This document shows positions 20,291 through 30,371 of a stretch of 64,000 nucleotides of DNA, piece after piece (within the stretch, counting starts at the first letter, position 1; each line of letters opens with the position of its first letter). The notes under the pieces were generated by a model. It did no database searches, had not been told where the DNA came from, and saw nothing but the letters and a program-made list of their open reading frames with translations. This DNA comes from Rhodanobacteraceae bacterium (lineage in GTDB: Bacteria; Pseudomonadota; Gammaproteobacteria; Xanthomonadales; Rhodanobacteraceae). Position numbers and translations under genes: made by a program. The stretch lies in assembly GCA_021325475.1 (NCBI GenBank), contig JAJPHA010000094.1, positions 1 through 64,000 of the forward strand, in the 5' to 3' direction.

Positions 20291-21484
20291 ATGAGCAGCT
20301 ATCTCTTCACCTCCGAATCCGTGTCCGAAGGCCATCCGGACAAGGTCGCCGACCAGATCTCCGATGCCGTGCTGGACGCGATCCTGGCGCAGGACAAGCG
20401 CGCGCGCGTGGCGTGCGAGACGATGGTCAAGACCGGCGTGGCGATCGTCGCCGGCGAAGTCACGACCAGCGCCTGGGTCGATCTCGAGGCGCTCACGCGC
20501 AAGGTGATCCTCGACATCGGCTACAACAGCTCCACCGTCGGCTTCGACGGCGACACCTGCGGCGTGCTCAACCTGATCGGCAAGCAGTCGCCGGACATCA
20601 ACCAGGGTGTGGACCGCAAGAACCCCGAGGAACAGGGCGCCGGCGACCAGGGCCTGATGTTCGGCTACGCCACCAACGAGACCAGGGACTACATGCCGGC
20701 GGCGATCTACTACGCCCATCGCTTGGTCGAACGGCAGGCCAAGGTGCGCAAGAAGGGCCGGCTCGCGTGGCTGCGGCCCGACGCCAAGAGCCAGGTGACG
20801 CTGCGCTACGAGGACGGCAAGGCGGTCGCGATCGACGCCGTGGTCTTGTCCACCCAGCACGATCCCTCGGTCAAGCACAAGGACCTGGTCGCCGGCGTGA
20901 TGGAGGAGATCATCCAGCCGGTGCTGCCCGCCAAGTGGCTGCACAAGGGCACCAAGTACCACATCAACCCGACCGGCAAGTTCGTGATCGGCGGCCCGGT
21001 CGGCGACTGCGGCCTGACCGGACGCAAGATCATCGTCGACACCTACGGCGGCTGGGCACGCCACGGCGGCGGCGCGTTCTCCGGCAAGGATCCGTCCAAG
21101 GTCGATCGTTCGGCCGCCTATGCCGCGCGCTACGTGGCGAAGAACGTGGTCGCGGCCGGTCTGGCCGACCGCTGCGAGATCCAGGTGTCCTACGCGATCG
21201 GCGTGGCCGAGCCGACCTCGATCTCGGTGACCACCTTCGGCACCGGCAAGATCGCGGACCACAAGATCGAGAAACTGATCCGCCGCCACTTCGATCTGCG
21301 GCCCTACGGCATCATCCGGATGCTGGACCTGATCCACCCGATGTACCAGCAGACCGCGAGCTACGGCCACTTCGGCCGCACGCCGCACAAGGTCAAGCTC
21401 GCCAACGGCGAAACCTTCACCGCGTTCAGTTGGGAACAGACCGACCGCGCCGAGGCGCTGCGCAGCGACGCCGGTCTGAAGTAA
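20291..21484 (+). CDS. metK: S-adenosylmethionine synthetase
   Basis: [59 protein letters not shown]. Confidence 0.98.
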   Translation: MSSYLFTSESVSEGHPDKVADQISDAVLDAILAQDKRARVACETMVKTGVAIVAGEVTTSAWVDLEALTRKVILDIGYNSSTVGFDGDTCGVLNLIGKQSPDINQGVDRKNPEEQGAGDQGLMFGYATNETRDYMPAAIYYAHRLVERQAKVRKKGRLAWLRPDAKSQVTLRYEDGKAVAIDAVVLSTQHDPSVKHKDLVAGVMEEIIQPVLPAKWLHKGTKYHINPTGKFVIGGPVGDCGLTGRKIIVDTYGGWARHGGGAFSGKDPSKVDRSAAYAARYVAKNVVAAGLADRCEIQVSYAIGVAEPTSISVTTFGTGKIADHKIEKLIRRHFDLRPYGIIRMLDLIHPMYQQTASYGHFGRTPHKVKLANGETFTAFSWEQTDRAEALRSDAGLK

Positions 21485-21544
21485 GCCATCGCAGTTCCGT
21501 TGTGGAGAAAGCGGATCGCCTCGCGCGGGCCGGTCCGTTGGTGC

Positions 21545-22600
21545 TCACCGTTCGCCGGGAAGTCGCAACCACCGCTCCGGCTCGAGTTCCGGCGCCGCGC
21601 GAGCGAGTGCGGCGCGCCCTCGTTTCAGTCGAGCGCTCCAGCCTCGGCCGCGGCCGCGCAGACCCGACCACGCGGATTCGACCTGCGTCGGCGCCTGTTC
21701 CTGCAGCACGGCCAGCAACGCGGCGGCTTGCTGCACGTCCTTGTTCGACTTGACGATGCGCGAGGCCGGGCGCTCGCCAGCGACGACCAGCTTGTGCAGC
21801 GCATAGCGCGCGGGGTCCGGGACATTCACCATCGCGGCGCCACCGCCGGTGAAGACCACCGCCTGATTCACGTCCTGCAGCAGGTACTCCAGGAACTTGA
21901 GCGGTTGCAGGGTGATGCCGAGCTGCGGATGCCGAAACGGTCGGGTGCCGCCGCGGTGCAGCGGCGTCAGAAAGTCGATCTGGAATTCCGGATCGCGCGG
22001 ATCGAGATAGGTGCCTCCGGTTCCCCAGTCGCCGTGCTCGATCGGCAGCAAGCCCATCTGCAGCGACTCCAGCGCCGCAGGCACGTCGATCTCGATGTCT
22101 GCCGGCAACGCAATCGCAAGCGCCTTGCCCGCGTGTGCAAAATCCACATCTTGCGTGCGCTGCGCATCCCGCCACCGCACGCCAAGCATGTTGCCGAACG
22201 CAAGGAACGCGTGCGTACCGATCAGCAGGCCGCCGGCGCGGAAGAAGCCGTAGTCCGCCAGACGTTGGATCACCTTGAAGTGCCGCGCCGGTATCGGCGC
22301 ATTGCCCAATGCCACCGCCGACCGCGCCAGCGCCTGCAACGCAGGTTTCGCTCCTCCGCGCGCCCGCGCCGCCACCAACGCCTGCACCCGCGCGCCGTCC
22401 GGGCCGACATAGATCTGACGCTTGCGGCCGGACACGTCCAGAAACTGGTAGTACCAGTAGGTACGGCCCTTGACCTGTTTGCGGGCAAACGTTCCGGGCA
22501 GATCGGCCACCGTGCGCGCCAGCTCTGCCCCATGCGCGGCATCCAACAGTTGCGCGTAGGCGGTCTGGGCAGAGGCGGACAACGGGGCAAATCGCAGCAT
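21545..22600 (-). CDS. GSU2403-family nucleotidyltransferase-fold protein
   Basis: GLLIGTHAFLAFGNMLGVRWRDAQRTQDVDFAHAGKALAIALP; LQPLKFLEYLLQD. Confidence 0.75.
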   Translation of the reverse strand: MLRFAPLSASAQTAYAQLLDAAHGAELARTVADLPGTFARKQVKGRTYWYYQFLDVSGRKRQIYVGPDGARVQALVAARARGGAKPALQALARSAVALGNAPIPARHFKVIQRLADYGFFRAGGLLIGTHAFLAFGNMLGVRWRDAQRTQDVDFAHAGKALAIALPADIEIDVPAALESLQMGLLPIEHGDWGTGGTYLDPRDPEFQIDFLTPLHRGGTRPFRHPQLGITLQPLKFLEYLLQDVNQAVVFTGGGAAMVNVPDPARYALHKLVVAGERPASRIVKSNKDVQQAAALLAVLQEQAPTQVESAWSGLRGRGRGWSARLKRGRAALARAAPELEPERWLRLPGER

Positions 22601-22642
22601 GGCCGATCTCGCTGGCGGCGCCACGGCGATGGTAAGGCGTGC

Positions 22643-22675
22643 GTTATACGCAATCAATAACACATTGCGTATAAC
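22643..22675. promoter_or_regulatory. Perfect 12-bp-arm palindrome upstream of the nucleotidyltransferase-fold gene
   Basis: GTTATACGCAAT-caataacac-ATTGCGTATAAC. Confidence 0.8.
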
Positions 22676-22726
22676 CCAGGAGATGGCCGCGACGCGAAAC
22701 GGATCTGAGCGCGGCCGAGCCGCGCC

Positions 22727-25700
22727 TCAGCTCTCGACCCAGCGCACGCCGTCCGGCGGCGCGGCGTCGTCGAGCGCGCCGCAGCAGCGGTCGCGGCCGG
22801 CCTGCTTCGCCCGGTACAGCGCCTGATCGGCGAGCGCGATCGTCCGTTCGATGCTGCCGGTCGCGGCCGCGTCGCCGCGTGGCGGAAACGCCGCCCAGCC
22901 CACCGAGCAGGTGAGGGCAATGGTTCGGGCATCGATCGAGAACGGTTCGGTGCCGATCGCGCCGCGCACGCGTGCGGCGAACGCGGCGGCGGCCGCGCGC
23001 TCGGCGTCGCGCAGCACCAGCAGGAATTCCTCACCGCCCCAGCGCACGGCGAAATCACCACCGCGCATCAGCCGTTGCAGACGCCGCGCGAACTCGGTCA
23101 GCACCGCATCGCCGACGGCGTGGCCACAGCGGTCGTTGACGCGCTTGAAATGGTCGATGTCGACGAGCAGCAGCACGAGGTCGGACGCCGGTTCGCCGAG
23201 CGCGTGACGGCGGCGCGCGCGCTCGCATTCCGGCGGCATCTCGAGCGCGAAGTAGCGCCGGTTCCACAAGCCGGTGAGCGGATCGGTGAGCGAGGCGCGT
23301 TCGAGCCGGCGGTTCGCTTCGGCGAGATCGCGCGTGCGTTGCTCGACCTGCCGCGCGAGGTCCCGCGCACGCGCCGCCAGCGCACGCGCGCGCAGCCGGC
23401 CGACGCCGAGACCGAAGGCGACCAGCGCCGCCGCATACAGCGCCAGCGCCCAGCCGCGCCGCCACCACGGCGCGTGCACATGAAAGCGGAACGTGATCGG
23501 CGCCGCGACCACGCCGTCGCCGTCGCGCGCCACCGCACGGAATTCGTAGTCGCCCGGCGGCAGGCGGCTGTAGCTGCGATGGCCGCTTTCGCTCCAGTCC
23601 TCTGCCGGCGCGTCGAGCCCGACGAGCTCGGCACGGTAGCGCGTGCGCTGGTCGCGCTGATACGAGAGCAGACTGACGTCGAACGAAACGCTGCTCTCCT
23701 GCCACGGCAGATCGTCGCCATCGTGCAGCGCGCGTCCGCTGGTCTCTTCGCGCGCGCCGAGCAGGCGCAGCGGCCGCGGCGGCGCCGGCGGCATTTCCTG
23801 TTCCGGATCGTACAGCGCCACGCCTTCGGTGCCGCCGCCCCACACCCGACCGTGGCTGTCGACCAGCGAAGCGCGGTTGAATTCCAGCCCCGGCAGACCG
23901 TCGGCGATGCCGAAGCGCTCCACCGCGTAGCCGCCGGTGGCGCGCGCATCCGGCGTCAGCCGGGTCACGCCATCGACGCCGAACGCATAGAGCCGGCCGC
24001 GGCGGTCGAACTGGATCTGGTACACCATTGCCGGCGGCAGCACGCGCGCATCCAGGCGCGTGCAGGCGAAGCCGGCGTCGAGATCGATGCGCCGCAGACC
24101 GTCGCGCGCGGCGACCCACAACGCGTGCCTGCGGCCGGGCGCGCCGCTTTCGCGCAGGTCCATGATCGAGGCATCGCCGATGCAGGCGTCGTCGCTGCGA
24201 TGCCAGCGGCCGGCACGGCGGTACCACAGACCGTTGTCGGTGCCGGCCCACAGCACGCCGGCGTCGTCGCCTTCGCGCGTATCGAGGATCACACGCACGA
24301 ACAAATCCGCATCCGTGCCCGGCACCGCCTCGCGTTCGAGTCGATCGCCGCGCACCCGCGCGATGCCGTGGTGCGTGCCGACCCAGAGCGTGCCGGCCGC
24401 ATCGCCCGCGGTCTGCAGATGCAGCGCGATGACGGTCTCGCCCGGCAGCGCGGAATTGTCCACGGTGTACTCGCGCACCTCGTTCGCGCCGACGCGCAGC
24501 AGCCCGCCGCGGGTGGCGACCCACAGGTGATCGCCATCGCGCACGACGCGGAACACCACCCGTCGCGCGTAGCGCTCCGGCAGCCAGATCTGCCAGCTCT
24601 CGCCGTTCCAGCGCACGCTGCCGGCGAGCGAGCCGATCCAGATCGAGTCGTGGCCGTCGAGGAAACGTGCCTCGCCGATGCCGAGCACGACCCGATGCGG
24701 CAAGCCGTTGCGTTCGTCGAACGCCGACCAGGAACCGAACTCGCGACGCGCCACGCCGCTGTGGCCGGTGGCGGCCCACAGCACCGGCGGATGACGGTCG
24801 CGATCGGTTTCGAGCAGGGCGTAGACCGAATTGTCCGGCAGACCGTTGGCGCTGTTGGTCAGGCGCCAGCGGCCGTCCTCGCGGAATTCCGCGAGACCGC
24901 CGAAGTACAGCGAGGCGATCAGCACCGGCGTGCCGTCGGCGGCGCGCGTCGGCAGCAGCGCCGACACGCCGCCCGCCGGCAGCCCCTCGGCCTCGCCGTA
25001 CACGACCAGACGATCGCGCGTCCGGCGCGCGAGCCCACGGCCGGTGCCGATCCAGAGATCGCCTCCGCCGTCGCCGCCGAAGGACGCGAGCGCGCGCACG
25101 GCATCGTTCGGCAGGCCGTCGGCACGCCCGAGGTGCCAGTCCGCGCGATGCGCGTGCGCATACGCATCGTCGATCCGATACAAGCCGTCGAGATTGGTGC
25201 CGACGTACAGGCTCGTGCCCGCCGCCGTCTCTACCGGCTCGAGCACGGCGACCTGCAACCCGCGCGCCGCCTCGATCTCCGCACAGCGCCGCGCATCGCA
25301 CAGGAACAAGCCGCGCGAGGTGCCGACCCACACGCCATGCTCGCCGTCGGCGCGGATCGCCTCGATGTCGGGCGCGGCGGCCGGCCCCGCCAGCGCCACG
25401 GCGTGCAGTGCCTCGTCGCGATACACGAACAAGCCGTCCCGATCGGTGCCGATCCACAGCGCCCCGTCCGGCGCCGCGGCGAGTTGGGTGACGTAGGGAC
25501 GCTGCGCGGCGACGTCGTCGGCGAACGCGATGCGCCGCCAGCGCTGGCCGTCGTAGCGCGCCAGGCCCTCTTCGGTGCCGGCGTAGACGAAGCCCGCGCG
25601 ATCCTGCGCGAGCGCGTACACGGTGTTCTGCGGCAGCCCCTCGGCGCTGGCGAAGCGGCGGAAGGACACCCAGCGCAGATCGGTGTCCGGCGTCGGTCCC

Positions 25701-25825
25701 GGTCCGCGGACGAGCTCGTACCCGGTCGCGCCGGCCAGCGTCGTCCAGACGGCGAAGATCGCGCCGACGAGCCGGCGCGCGCCCGCTCGCAAGGGAGCAT
25801 TCGGATTGCGGGACGACGGATTCAC
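22727..25825 (-). CDS. Two-component-propeller (Reg_prop/Y_Y_Y) protein with C-terminal GGDEF domain
   Basis: Repeated propeller motifs (LPNDAVRALASF, DLWIGTGRGLARR, ENLPDNSVYAL-type); TM; TDPLTGLWNRRYF, RWGGEEFLLVL. Confidence 0.93.
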   Translation of the reverse strand: MNPSSRNPNAPLRAGARRLVGAIFAVWTTLAGATGYELVRGPGPTPDTDLRWVSFRRFASAEGLPQNTVYALAQDRAGFVYAGTEEGLARYDGQRWRRIAFADDVAAQRPYVTQLAAAPDGALWIGTDRDGLFVYRDEALHAVALAGPAAAPDIEAIRADGEHGVWVGTSRGLFLCDARRCAEIEAARGLQVAVLEPVETAAGTSLYVGTNLDGLYRIDDAYAHAHRADWHLGRADGLPNDAVRALASFGGDGGGDLWIGTGRGLARRTRDRLVVYGEAEGLPAGGVSALLPTRAADGTPVLIASLYFGGLAEFREDGRWRLTNSANGLPDNSVYALLETDRDRHPPVLWAATGHSGVARREFGSWSAFDERNGLPHRVVLGIGEARFLDGHDSIWIGSLAGSVRWNGESWQIWLPERYARRVVFRVVRDGDHLWVATRGGLLRVGANEVREYTVDNSALPGETVIALHLQTAGDAAGTLWVGTHHGIARVRGDRLEREAVPGTDADLFVRVILDTREGDDAGVLWAGTDNGLWYRRAGRWHRSDDACIGDASIMDLRESGAPGRRHALWVAARDGLRRIDLDAGFACTRLDARVLPPAMVYQIQFDRRGRLYAFGVDGVTRLTPDARATGGYAVERFGIADGLPGLEFNRASLVDSHGRVWGGGTEGVALYDPEQEMPPAPPRPLRLLGAREETSGRALHDGDDLPWQESSVSFDVSLLSYQRDQRTRYRAELVGLDAPAEDWSESGHRSYSRLPPGDYEFRAVARDGDGVVAAPITFRFHVHAPWWRRGWALALYAAALVAFGLGVGRLRARALAARARDLARQVEQRTRDLAEANRRLERASLTDPLTGLWNRRYFALEMPPECERARRRHALGEPASDLVLLLVDIDHFKRVNDRCGHAVGDAVLTEFARRLQRLMRGGDFAVRWGGEEFLLVLRDAERAAAAAFAARVRGAIGTEPFSIDARTIALTCSVGWAAFPPRGDAAATGSIERTIALADQALYRAKQAGRDRCCGALDDAAPPDGVRWVES

Positions 25826-25885
25826 GCCGCAAGCCTACCGGCGAATCGGGTGGCCGGGCAATTTGTCGGCGGCGAAGGAAATCGG

Positions 25886-26033
25886 CTAGAACCTATCTCA
25901 AAATCTGCTGCGCTCGACGGCTCACGCGCCGGCGGTGCTCGGAATCCTCATTTACTACTAGTAAACTCCGGTTCCTGCGCTCCGGCGGCGCGCAATCCGT
26001 CCTCGCTCGCGACGATTTTGAGATAGGTTCTAG
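25886..26033. repeat. Fold-back palindromic element (MITE-like)
   Basis: Perfect 20-bp terminal inverted repeats CTAGAACCTATCTCAAAATC / GATTTTGAGATAGGTTCTAG with partial internal symmetry and central TTTAC-tacta-GTAAA. Confidence 0.88.
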
Positions 26034-26086
26034 GCTGCGGCGGCGACCACGCGCGCCGGCGCCGCCGGCAAAGGGGAAAGCAGACG

Positions 26087-26716
26087 ATGACCGCGCCGCC
26101 GAGCAACCGGCGTCCGATCGCCAGCCGCGACCACGCCTGGGCGCGCGCGCTCGCCGCGGGCCTGGCGCGCACGCGCGTGACGCCGGATCAGATCTCGCTC
26201 GCCAGCATCGTCTTCGCCGGCGCCGGCGCCGCCCTGCTCGCCGGCTGGCCGACCGCGGCGGGCCTGGTCGCGTGCGCGCTTTGTATACAATTGCGCCTCC
26301 TGTGCAATCTGCTCGACGGCATGGTCGCGGTCGAGGGCGGCAAGGGCTCGGCACTCGGCGTCCTGTACAACGAATTTCCGGATCGCCTGACCGATGCGCT
26401 GCTGCTGGTCGCGCTCGGCTTCGCCTGCGGCACGGCCTGGCTCGGCTGGCTCGCGGCGCTGCTCGCGCTCGCCACCGCCTACGTGCGCGTGTTCGGCGGC
26501 GCGCTCGGCTTCGCCCAGGATTTCCGCGGCCCGCTCGGCAAGTCGCAGCGCATGGCGGTGCTCACCGCGGCCTGCCTGCTCGGCGCCGCGGAGACGTTCT
26601 GGCACGCCGAGCGCTACGCCCTGCTCGCCGGCGCCGTCGTCATCGCCGCCGGCTCGCTGCTCACCTGCGCCACGCGCACCCGCGCGCTCGCGGCGCGCCT
26701 GCGCGCGCGGGCCTAA
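26087..26716 (+). CDS. CDP-alcohol phosphatidyltransferase family protein
   Basis: CNLLDGMVAVEGGKGSALGVLYNEFPDRLTDALLL (CDP-OH-P motif). Confidence 0.9.
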   Translation: MTAPPSNRRPIASRDHAWARALAAGLARTRVTPDQISLASIVFAGAGAALLAGWPTAAGLVACALCIQLRLLCNLLDGMVAVEGGKGSALGVLYNEFPDRLTDALLLVALGFACGTAWLGWLAALLALATAYVRVFGGALGFAQDFRGPLGKSQRMAVLTAACLLGAAETFWHAERYALLAGAVVIAAGSLLTCATRTRALAARLRARA

Positions 26717-26719
26717 AGC

Positions 26720-27316
26720 ATGTGGCTGTCGTATCCGCTCGCCCTGCTGGTGCGCGTGCTGGTCGGCGCGCAGCCGCGCTGGATCGGCTGCCGGCCGGCG
26801 CCGACGCTGCGCATCTACTACGCCAACCACACCAGCCACATGGACACGCTGGCGCTGTGGTGCGCGCTGCCGGCGGCGCTGCGCGCGCGCACCCGTCCGG
26901 TCGCGGCCAAGGACTACTGGGGCCACGGCGTGCGCGCGCTGCTCGCCCGTCGCGGCTTCAACGCGCTGTTCATCGAGCGCGACGCCGGCCGCCGTGACGG
27001 CGACCCGCTGGCGCCGCTCGCCGCGGCGCTCGCGCGCGGCGAATCGCTGATCCTGTTCCCCGAAGGCACGCGCCGCGCGCAGGCGTTGCCGGGTCCGTTC
27101 AAGAGCGGATTGTTCCATCTCGCCATGCGCTTCCCCGAGGCGGAGCTGATTCCGGTGTATCTCGACAATCTCCATCGCAGCATGCCGAAAGGCACGTTCC
27201 TGCCGGTGCCGCTCACCTGCTCGGTGCGCTTCGGCACGCCGCTCGCGCGATGCGCGGACGAAGCGAAGGACGCCTTCCTCGAACGCGCGCGGCAGGCGGT
27301 AGTGGCGCTCGCATGA
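26720..27316 (+). CDS. 1-acyl-sn-glycerol-3-phosphate acyltransferase (PlsC-like)
   Basis: YANHTSHMDTLALW (NHxxxxD), LFPEGTRR. Confidence 0.93.
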   Translation: MWLSYPLALLVRVLVGAQPRWIGCRPAPTLRIYYANHTSHMDTLALWCALPAALRARTRPVAAKDYWGHGVRALLARRGFNALFIERDAGRRDGDPLAPLAAALARGESLILFPEGTRRAQALPGPFKSGLFHLAMRFPEAELIPVYLDNLHRSMPKGTFLPVPLTCSVRFGTPLARCADEAKDAFLERARQAVVALA

Positions 27317-28257
27317 ACGTGCAGGAAAAGTTCCGTTGGCTGATGGGCGGCATCGCCGCGTTGCTCGTCGTCGCCTCGCTGATCGGCTGGATGCTGGGGC
27401 GGCGCGCGGCGCGGCGCGGCGGCAGCGCCACGATCGACAATCTCAACGCGCGCATCCGCGCCTGGTGGGTGATGGTGGCGGTGATCGCGGCGTGCTTCCT
27501 GCTCGGCCGCACCGCGACCATCGTGCTGTTCGCGGTCGCCTCGGTGTTCGCGCTGCGCGAATTCATCACCCTGACGCCGACCCGGCGCGGCGATCACCTG
27601 CCGCTGGTGGTGTGCTTCTACCTGCTGCTGCCGGCGCAGTACTGGCTGATCGCCGACGACTGGTACAACCTGTTCGCGGTGTTCCTGCCGGTGTACGGCT
27701 TCCTGCTGCTACCGGTGCTCACCGCGCTCGCCGGCGACACCGAGCAGTTCCTCGAGCGCGTCACCAAGGTGCAGTGGGGCATGATGGTGACGGTGTACTG
27801 CATCAGTTACGCGCCGGCACTGCTGCTGCTGCGCGTGCCCGGATTCCGCGAGCAGAATCTGCTGCTGATGATCTATCTGCTGCTGGTCGTGCAGTTGAGC
27901 GACGTGTTGCAGTACGTGTTCGGCAAGCTGTTCGGCCGGCGCCGGATCGCACCCAACGTGAGCCCGTCCAAGACCGTGGCAGGCTTCGTCGGCGGCGGCG
28001 CGTGCGCCACCGCGATCGGCGCCGCCTTGTGGTGGATCACGCCGTTCTCGCCGTGGCAGGCCGGGGCGATGTCCGCGGTGATCGTGCTCGCGGGTTTTCT
28101 GGGCGGGCTGGCGCTTTCGGCGGTCAAGCGCGGCCTCGGCGCCAAGGACTGGGGTTCGATGATCGAGGGCCACGGCGGCATGCTCGACCGGCTCGATTCG
28201 GTGAGCTTCGCCGCGCCGGTGTTCTTTCACCTGACGCGATATTTCTTCGAACCCTAG
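27313..28257 (+). CDS. Phosphatidate cytidylyltransferase (CdsA-like)
   Basis: Multi-TM; ...SPSKTVAGFVGGG...KRGLGAKDWGSMIEGHGGMLDRLDSVSFAAP signature. Confidence 0.94.
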   Translation: MNVQEKFRWLMGGIAALLVVASLIGWMLGRRAARRGGSATIDNLNARIRAWWVMVAVIAACFLLGRTATIVLFAVASVFALREFITLTPTRRGDHLPLVVCFYLLLPAQYWLIADDWYNLFAVFLPVYGFLLLPVLTALAGDTEQFLERVTKVQWGMMVTVYCISYAPALLLLRVPGFREQNLLLMIYLLLVVQLSDVLQYVFGKLFGRRRIAPNVSPSKTVAGFVGGGACATAIGAALWWITPFSPWQAGAMSAVIVLAGFLGGLALSAVKRGLGAKDWGSMIEGHGGMLDRLDSVSFAAPVFFHLTRYFFEP

Positions 28258-28271
28258 CGCAACCGCCGCGC

Positions 28272-28305
28272 AAAAAAGCAGCCGGGCGCGAGGCCCGGCG
28301 GGAGA
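28272..28305 (-). terminator. Rho-independent terminator downstream of hsp20
   Basis: Minus strand GCCGGGCctcGCGCCCGGCtgcTTTTTT. Confidence 0.75.
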
Positions 28306-28325
28306 GAGAGCGAGCGGTGCCGCGC

Positions 28326-28826
28326 TCAGGCCGCCTTGGCGACCGGGATGCGATGCACCTCGGCCTGCGCCTGCGGCGTCTTCGGCAGGGTCACCGTCAG
28401 CACGCCGTTCTTGAGCGTGGCCTTGGCCTTGTCGGCGTCGATCTCGACGTCCAGCGGGATGCGCCGCTCGAACCGTCCGTAATAGCGCTCACTGAAGCGC
28501 TGGCCATCGCCGCGCTCGCCGCGGCGCTCGCCGCGCAGAACCAGCGCGCCGTCGACGTACTGCACCTCGACATCCTTCTCCTCCATGCCCGGCACCTCGA
28601 TGGTGAGGACGAGTTCCTTGTCGGTCTCGTTGAGATCGACGGCCGGCCACTCCGTGCCGAAGCCGACACCGGTCGCGAGCGCGGGCATGTCGAAGTCGCT
28701 CCACAGTTCGTCGAACAGGCGATTGACCTGCCGCTGCAAGCTCAGGATCGGATCGCGCGCCAGTCGCGGCGCCAACGCCGTCGAACGGTTGCGGTTCCAC
28801 GGGATCAACTTACCGATGGTCATCAT
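28326..28826 (-). CDS. Small heat shock protein Hsp20/alpha-crystallin
   Basis: WPAVDLNETDKELVLTIEVPGMEEKDVEV...LKNGVLTVTLPK. Confidence 0.95.
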   Translation of the reverse strand: MMTIGKLIPWNRNRSTALAPRLARDPILSLQRQVNRLFDELWSDFDMPALATGVGFGTEWPAVDLNETDKELVLTIEVPGMEEKDVEVQYVDGALVLRGERRGERGDGQRFSERYYGRFERRIPLDVEIDADKAKATLKNGVLTVTLPKTPQAQAEVHRIPVAKAA

Positions 28827-29138
28827 GCAATCACCTCCTTCGCTGCACACCGCCTTCCCGGACGCATCGGAACGGAAGGGAGTACGCACCCCGAGCGGCG
28901 AGGTGTCGGCCCGGTCGCCGCGGCGACGGGCGACAGACCTGCGACCGCGAACCTGCGCCTCGCGTCCGGGTCTGCGGTTGCGTGTTTTGGGTAGGGACGA
29001 CGGCGGCGTTTTCAAGCGCGCAACGGCGCGTGTTCAGAAAGGATTCAGTCCCGTGTGATTTTCCGCCCGCTGGCGCGAATCACGTGGGAGACGCCGGCGC
29101 TGCGGCACAATGGCACTTTCCCCGTGGACCAATACACG

Positions 29139-29648
29139 ATGAGCGTGGACGCCGCCGACCCGAGTCGGCAATTCGCCGCCTTGCTCGACCGCCACCGCGG
29201 CATCGTGCTCAAGGTGGCGGCCAGCTACTGCCGCGATCCGCACGACCGCGCCGACCTCGCCCAGGAGATCGCGGCGCAACTGTGGCGCGCCTACCCGAAC
29301 TACGACGAGCGGCGCAGTTTTTCCACCTGGATGTACCGGATCGCGCTGAACGTGGCGATCTCGTTCCGGCGCAGCGGCACGCTGCGCGACCGGCACGCGG
29401 TGGCGCTGGACGAAGCGCTGCACGACCGCGCCGACGACACGCAGGCACCCGACGCCGACGCGCGTGTACGCGAACTGTACCGCTGCATCGATCGGCTCGA
29501 TCCGCTCAACCGTGCGCTGCTCATCCTGTATCTGGACGAGCGCAGCCAGCGCGAGATCGCCGAGATTCTGGGCATCAGCGAAACCAATGTGGCAACCAAG
29601 ATCGGGCGTCTGAAAGAGCGCCTGCGCAACGACATGAGCGAGGCATGA
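29139..29648 (+). CDS. Sigma-70 family (ECF) RNA polymerase sigma factor
   Basis: DRADLAQEIAAQLWRAYPNYDERRSFSTWMYRIALNVA; REIAEILGISETNVATKIGRLKERL. Confidence 0.92.
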   Translation: MSVDAADPSRQFAALLDRHRGIVLKVAASYCRDPHDRADLAQEIAAQLWRAYPNYDERRSFSTWMYRIALNVAISFRRSGTLRDRHAVALDEALHDRADDTQAPDADARVRELYRCIDRLDPLNRALLILYLDERSQREIAEILGISETNVATKIGRLKERLRNDMSEA

Positions 29649-29652
29649 GTCA

Positions 29653-30318
29653 ATGGAGACCACGATGGAACTCGACGAATTGAAATCCGCCTGGCAGGCG
29701 CTCGACCGGCACTTGCAGCAGCAGACGGCGCTCCACCGCCATCTCCTGCTCGAACGCAGGCTCGACCAGGTACGCGCCAACCTGCGCCGGCTGTACTGGG
29801 GCAAGATCGTGCAAATCCTGTTCGGCGACGCGCTGATCTATTTCGGCATCATGGCCGCGATTCGTTATCGCGACACGCCGCACCTGCTGGCCTGCGGCAT
29901 CTTCACGCTGGCCTACGGACTGCTGATCGTGATTCTCGGTGGCGTGACCATCGGCAAGGTGAGCAGCATCGACTACGCGGCGCCCGTGCTGGAGATCCAG
30001 AAGCGCGTCGGTGCCCTGCACCGCCTGCAGATCATCGGCAGCCGCTGCGCCGGCCTGCCCTGGTGGTTGCTGTGGATCGCGATCTTCGTGCTGGAGGTCA
30101 AGACCATGCTGGGCGCCGATCTGTTCATCACGGCGCCGGGCTTCGTCTGGGCGAACGTTGCGTTGGGCGCGATCGGCATCTGCGCCAGCGTCGGGATCTA
30201 TCGGCGCTGGCGCCGGGCACGTCCCGACGCGGTGCGCGAGTTCGAGGATCGATCCTTCCGCAGCCTCGCCGACGCGCGCAGGATGCTCGACGAGATCGAG
30301 CGGTTCGAGCGGGCCTGA
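29653..30318 (+). CDS. Conserved membrane protein following the sigma factor
   Basis: TM segments ([36 protein letters not shown]); ORF closely follows the sigma gene. Confidence 0.7.
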   Translation: METTMELDELKSAWQALDRHLQQQTALHRHLLLERRLDQVRANLRRLYWGKIVQILFGDALIYFGIMAAIRYRDTPHLLACGIFTLAYGLLIVILGGVTIGKVSSIDYAAPVLEIQKRVGALHRLQIIGSRCAGLPWWLLWIAIFVLEVKTMLGADLFITAPGFVWANVALGAIGICASVGIYRRWRRARPDAVREFEDRSFRSLADARRMLDEIERFERA

Positions 30319-30321
30319 TCC

Positions 30322-30358
30322 GGTATATATCCTTTCATCGCGAACAAGCGATATAATG
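30322..30358 (+). promoter_or_regulatory. Putative ahcY promoter with overlapping palindrome
   Basis: TATAAT at 30352-30357; ATCGC-gaacaa-GCGAT at 30337-30352 immediately before it. Confidence 0.55.
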
Positions 30359-30371
30359 CGCCTCCCTCGCC

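Noticed and set aside
23075-26026. 983-aa plus-strand ORF
   Set aside because: Antisense shadow of the propeller-GGDEF gene.
25886-26033. Insertion sequence
   Set aside because: Terminal inverted repeats are present but only ~148 bp with no transposase; kept as a MITE-like element only.
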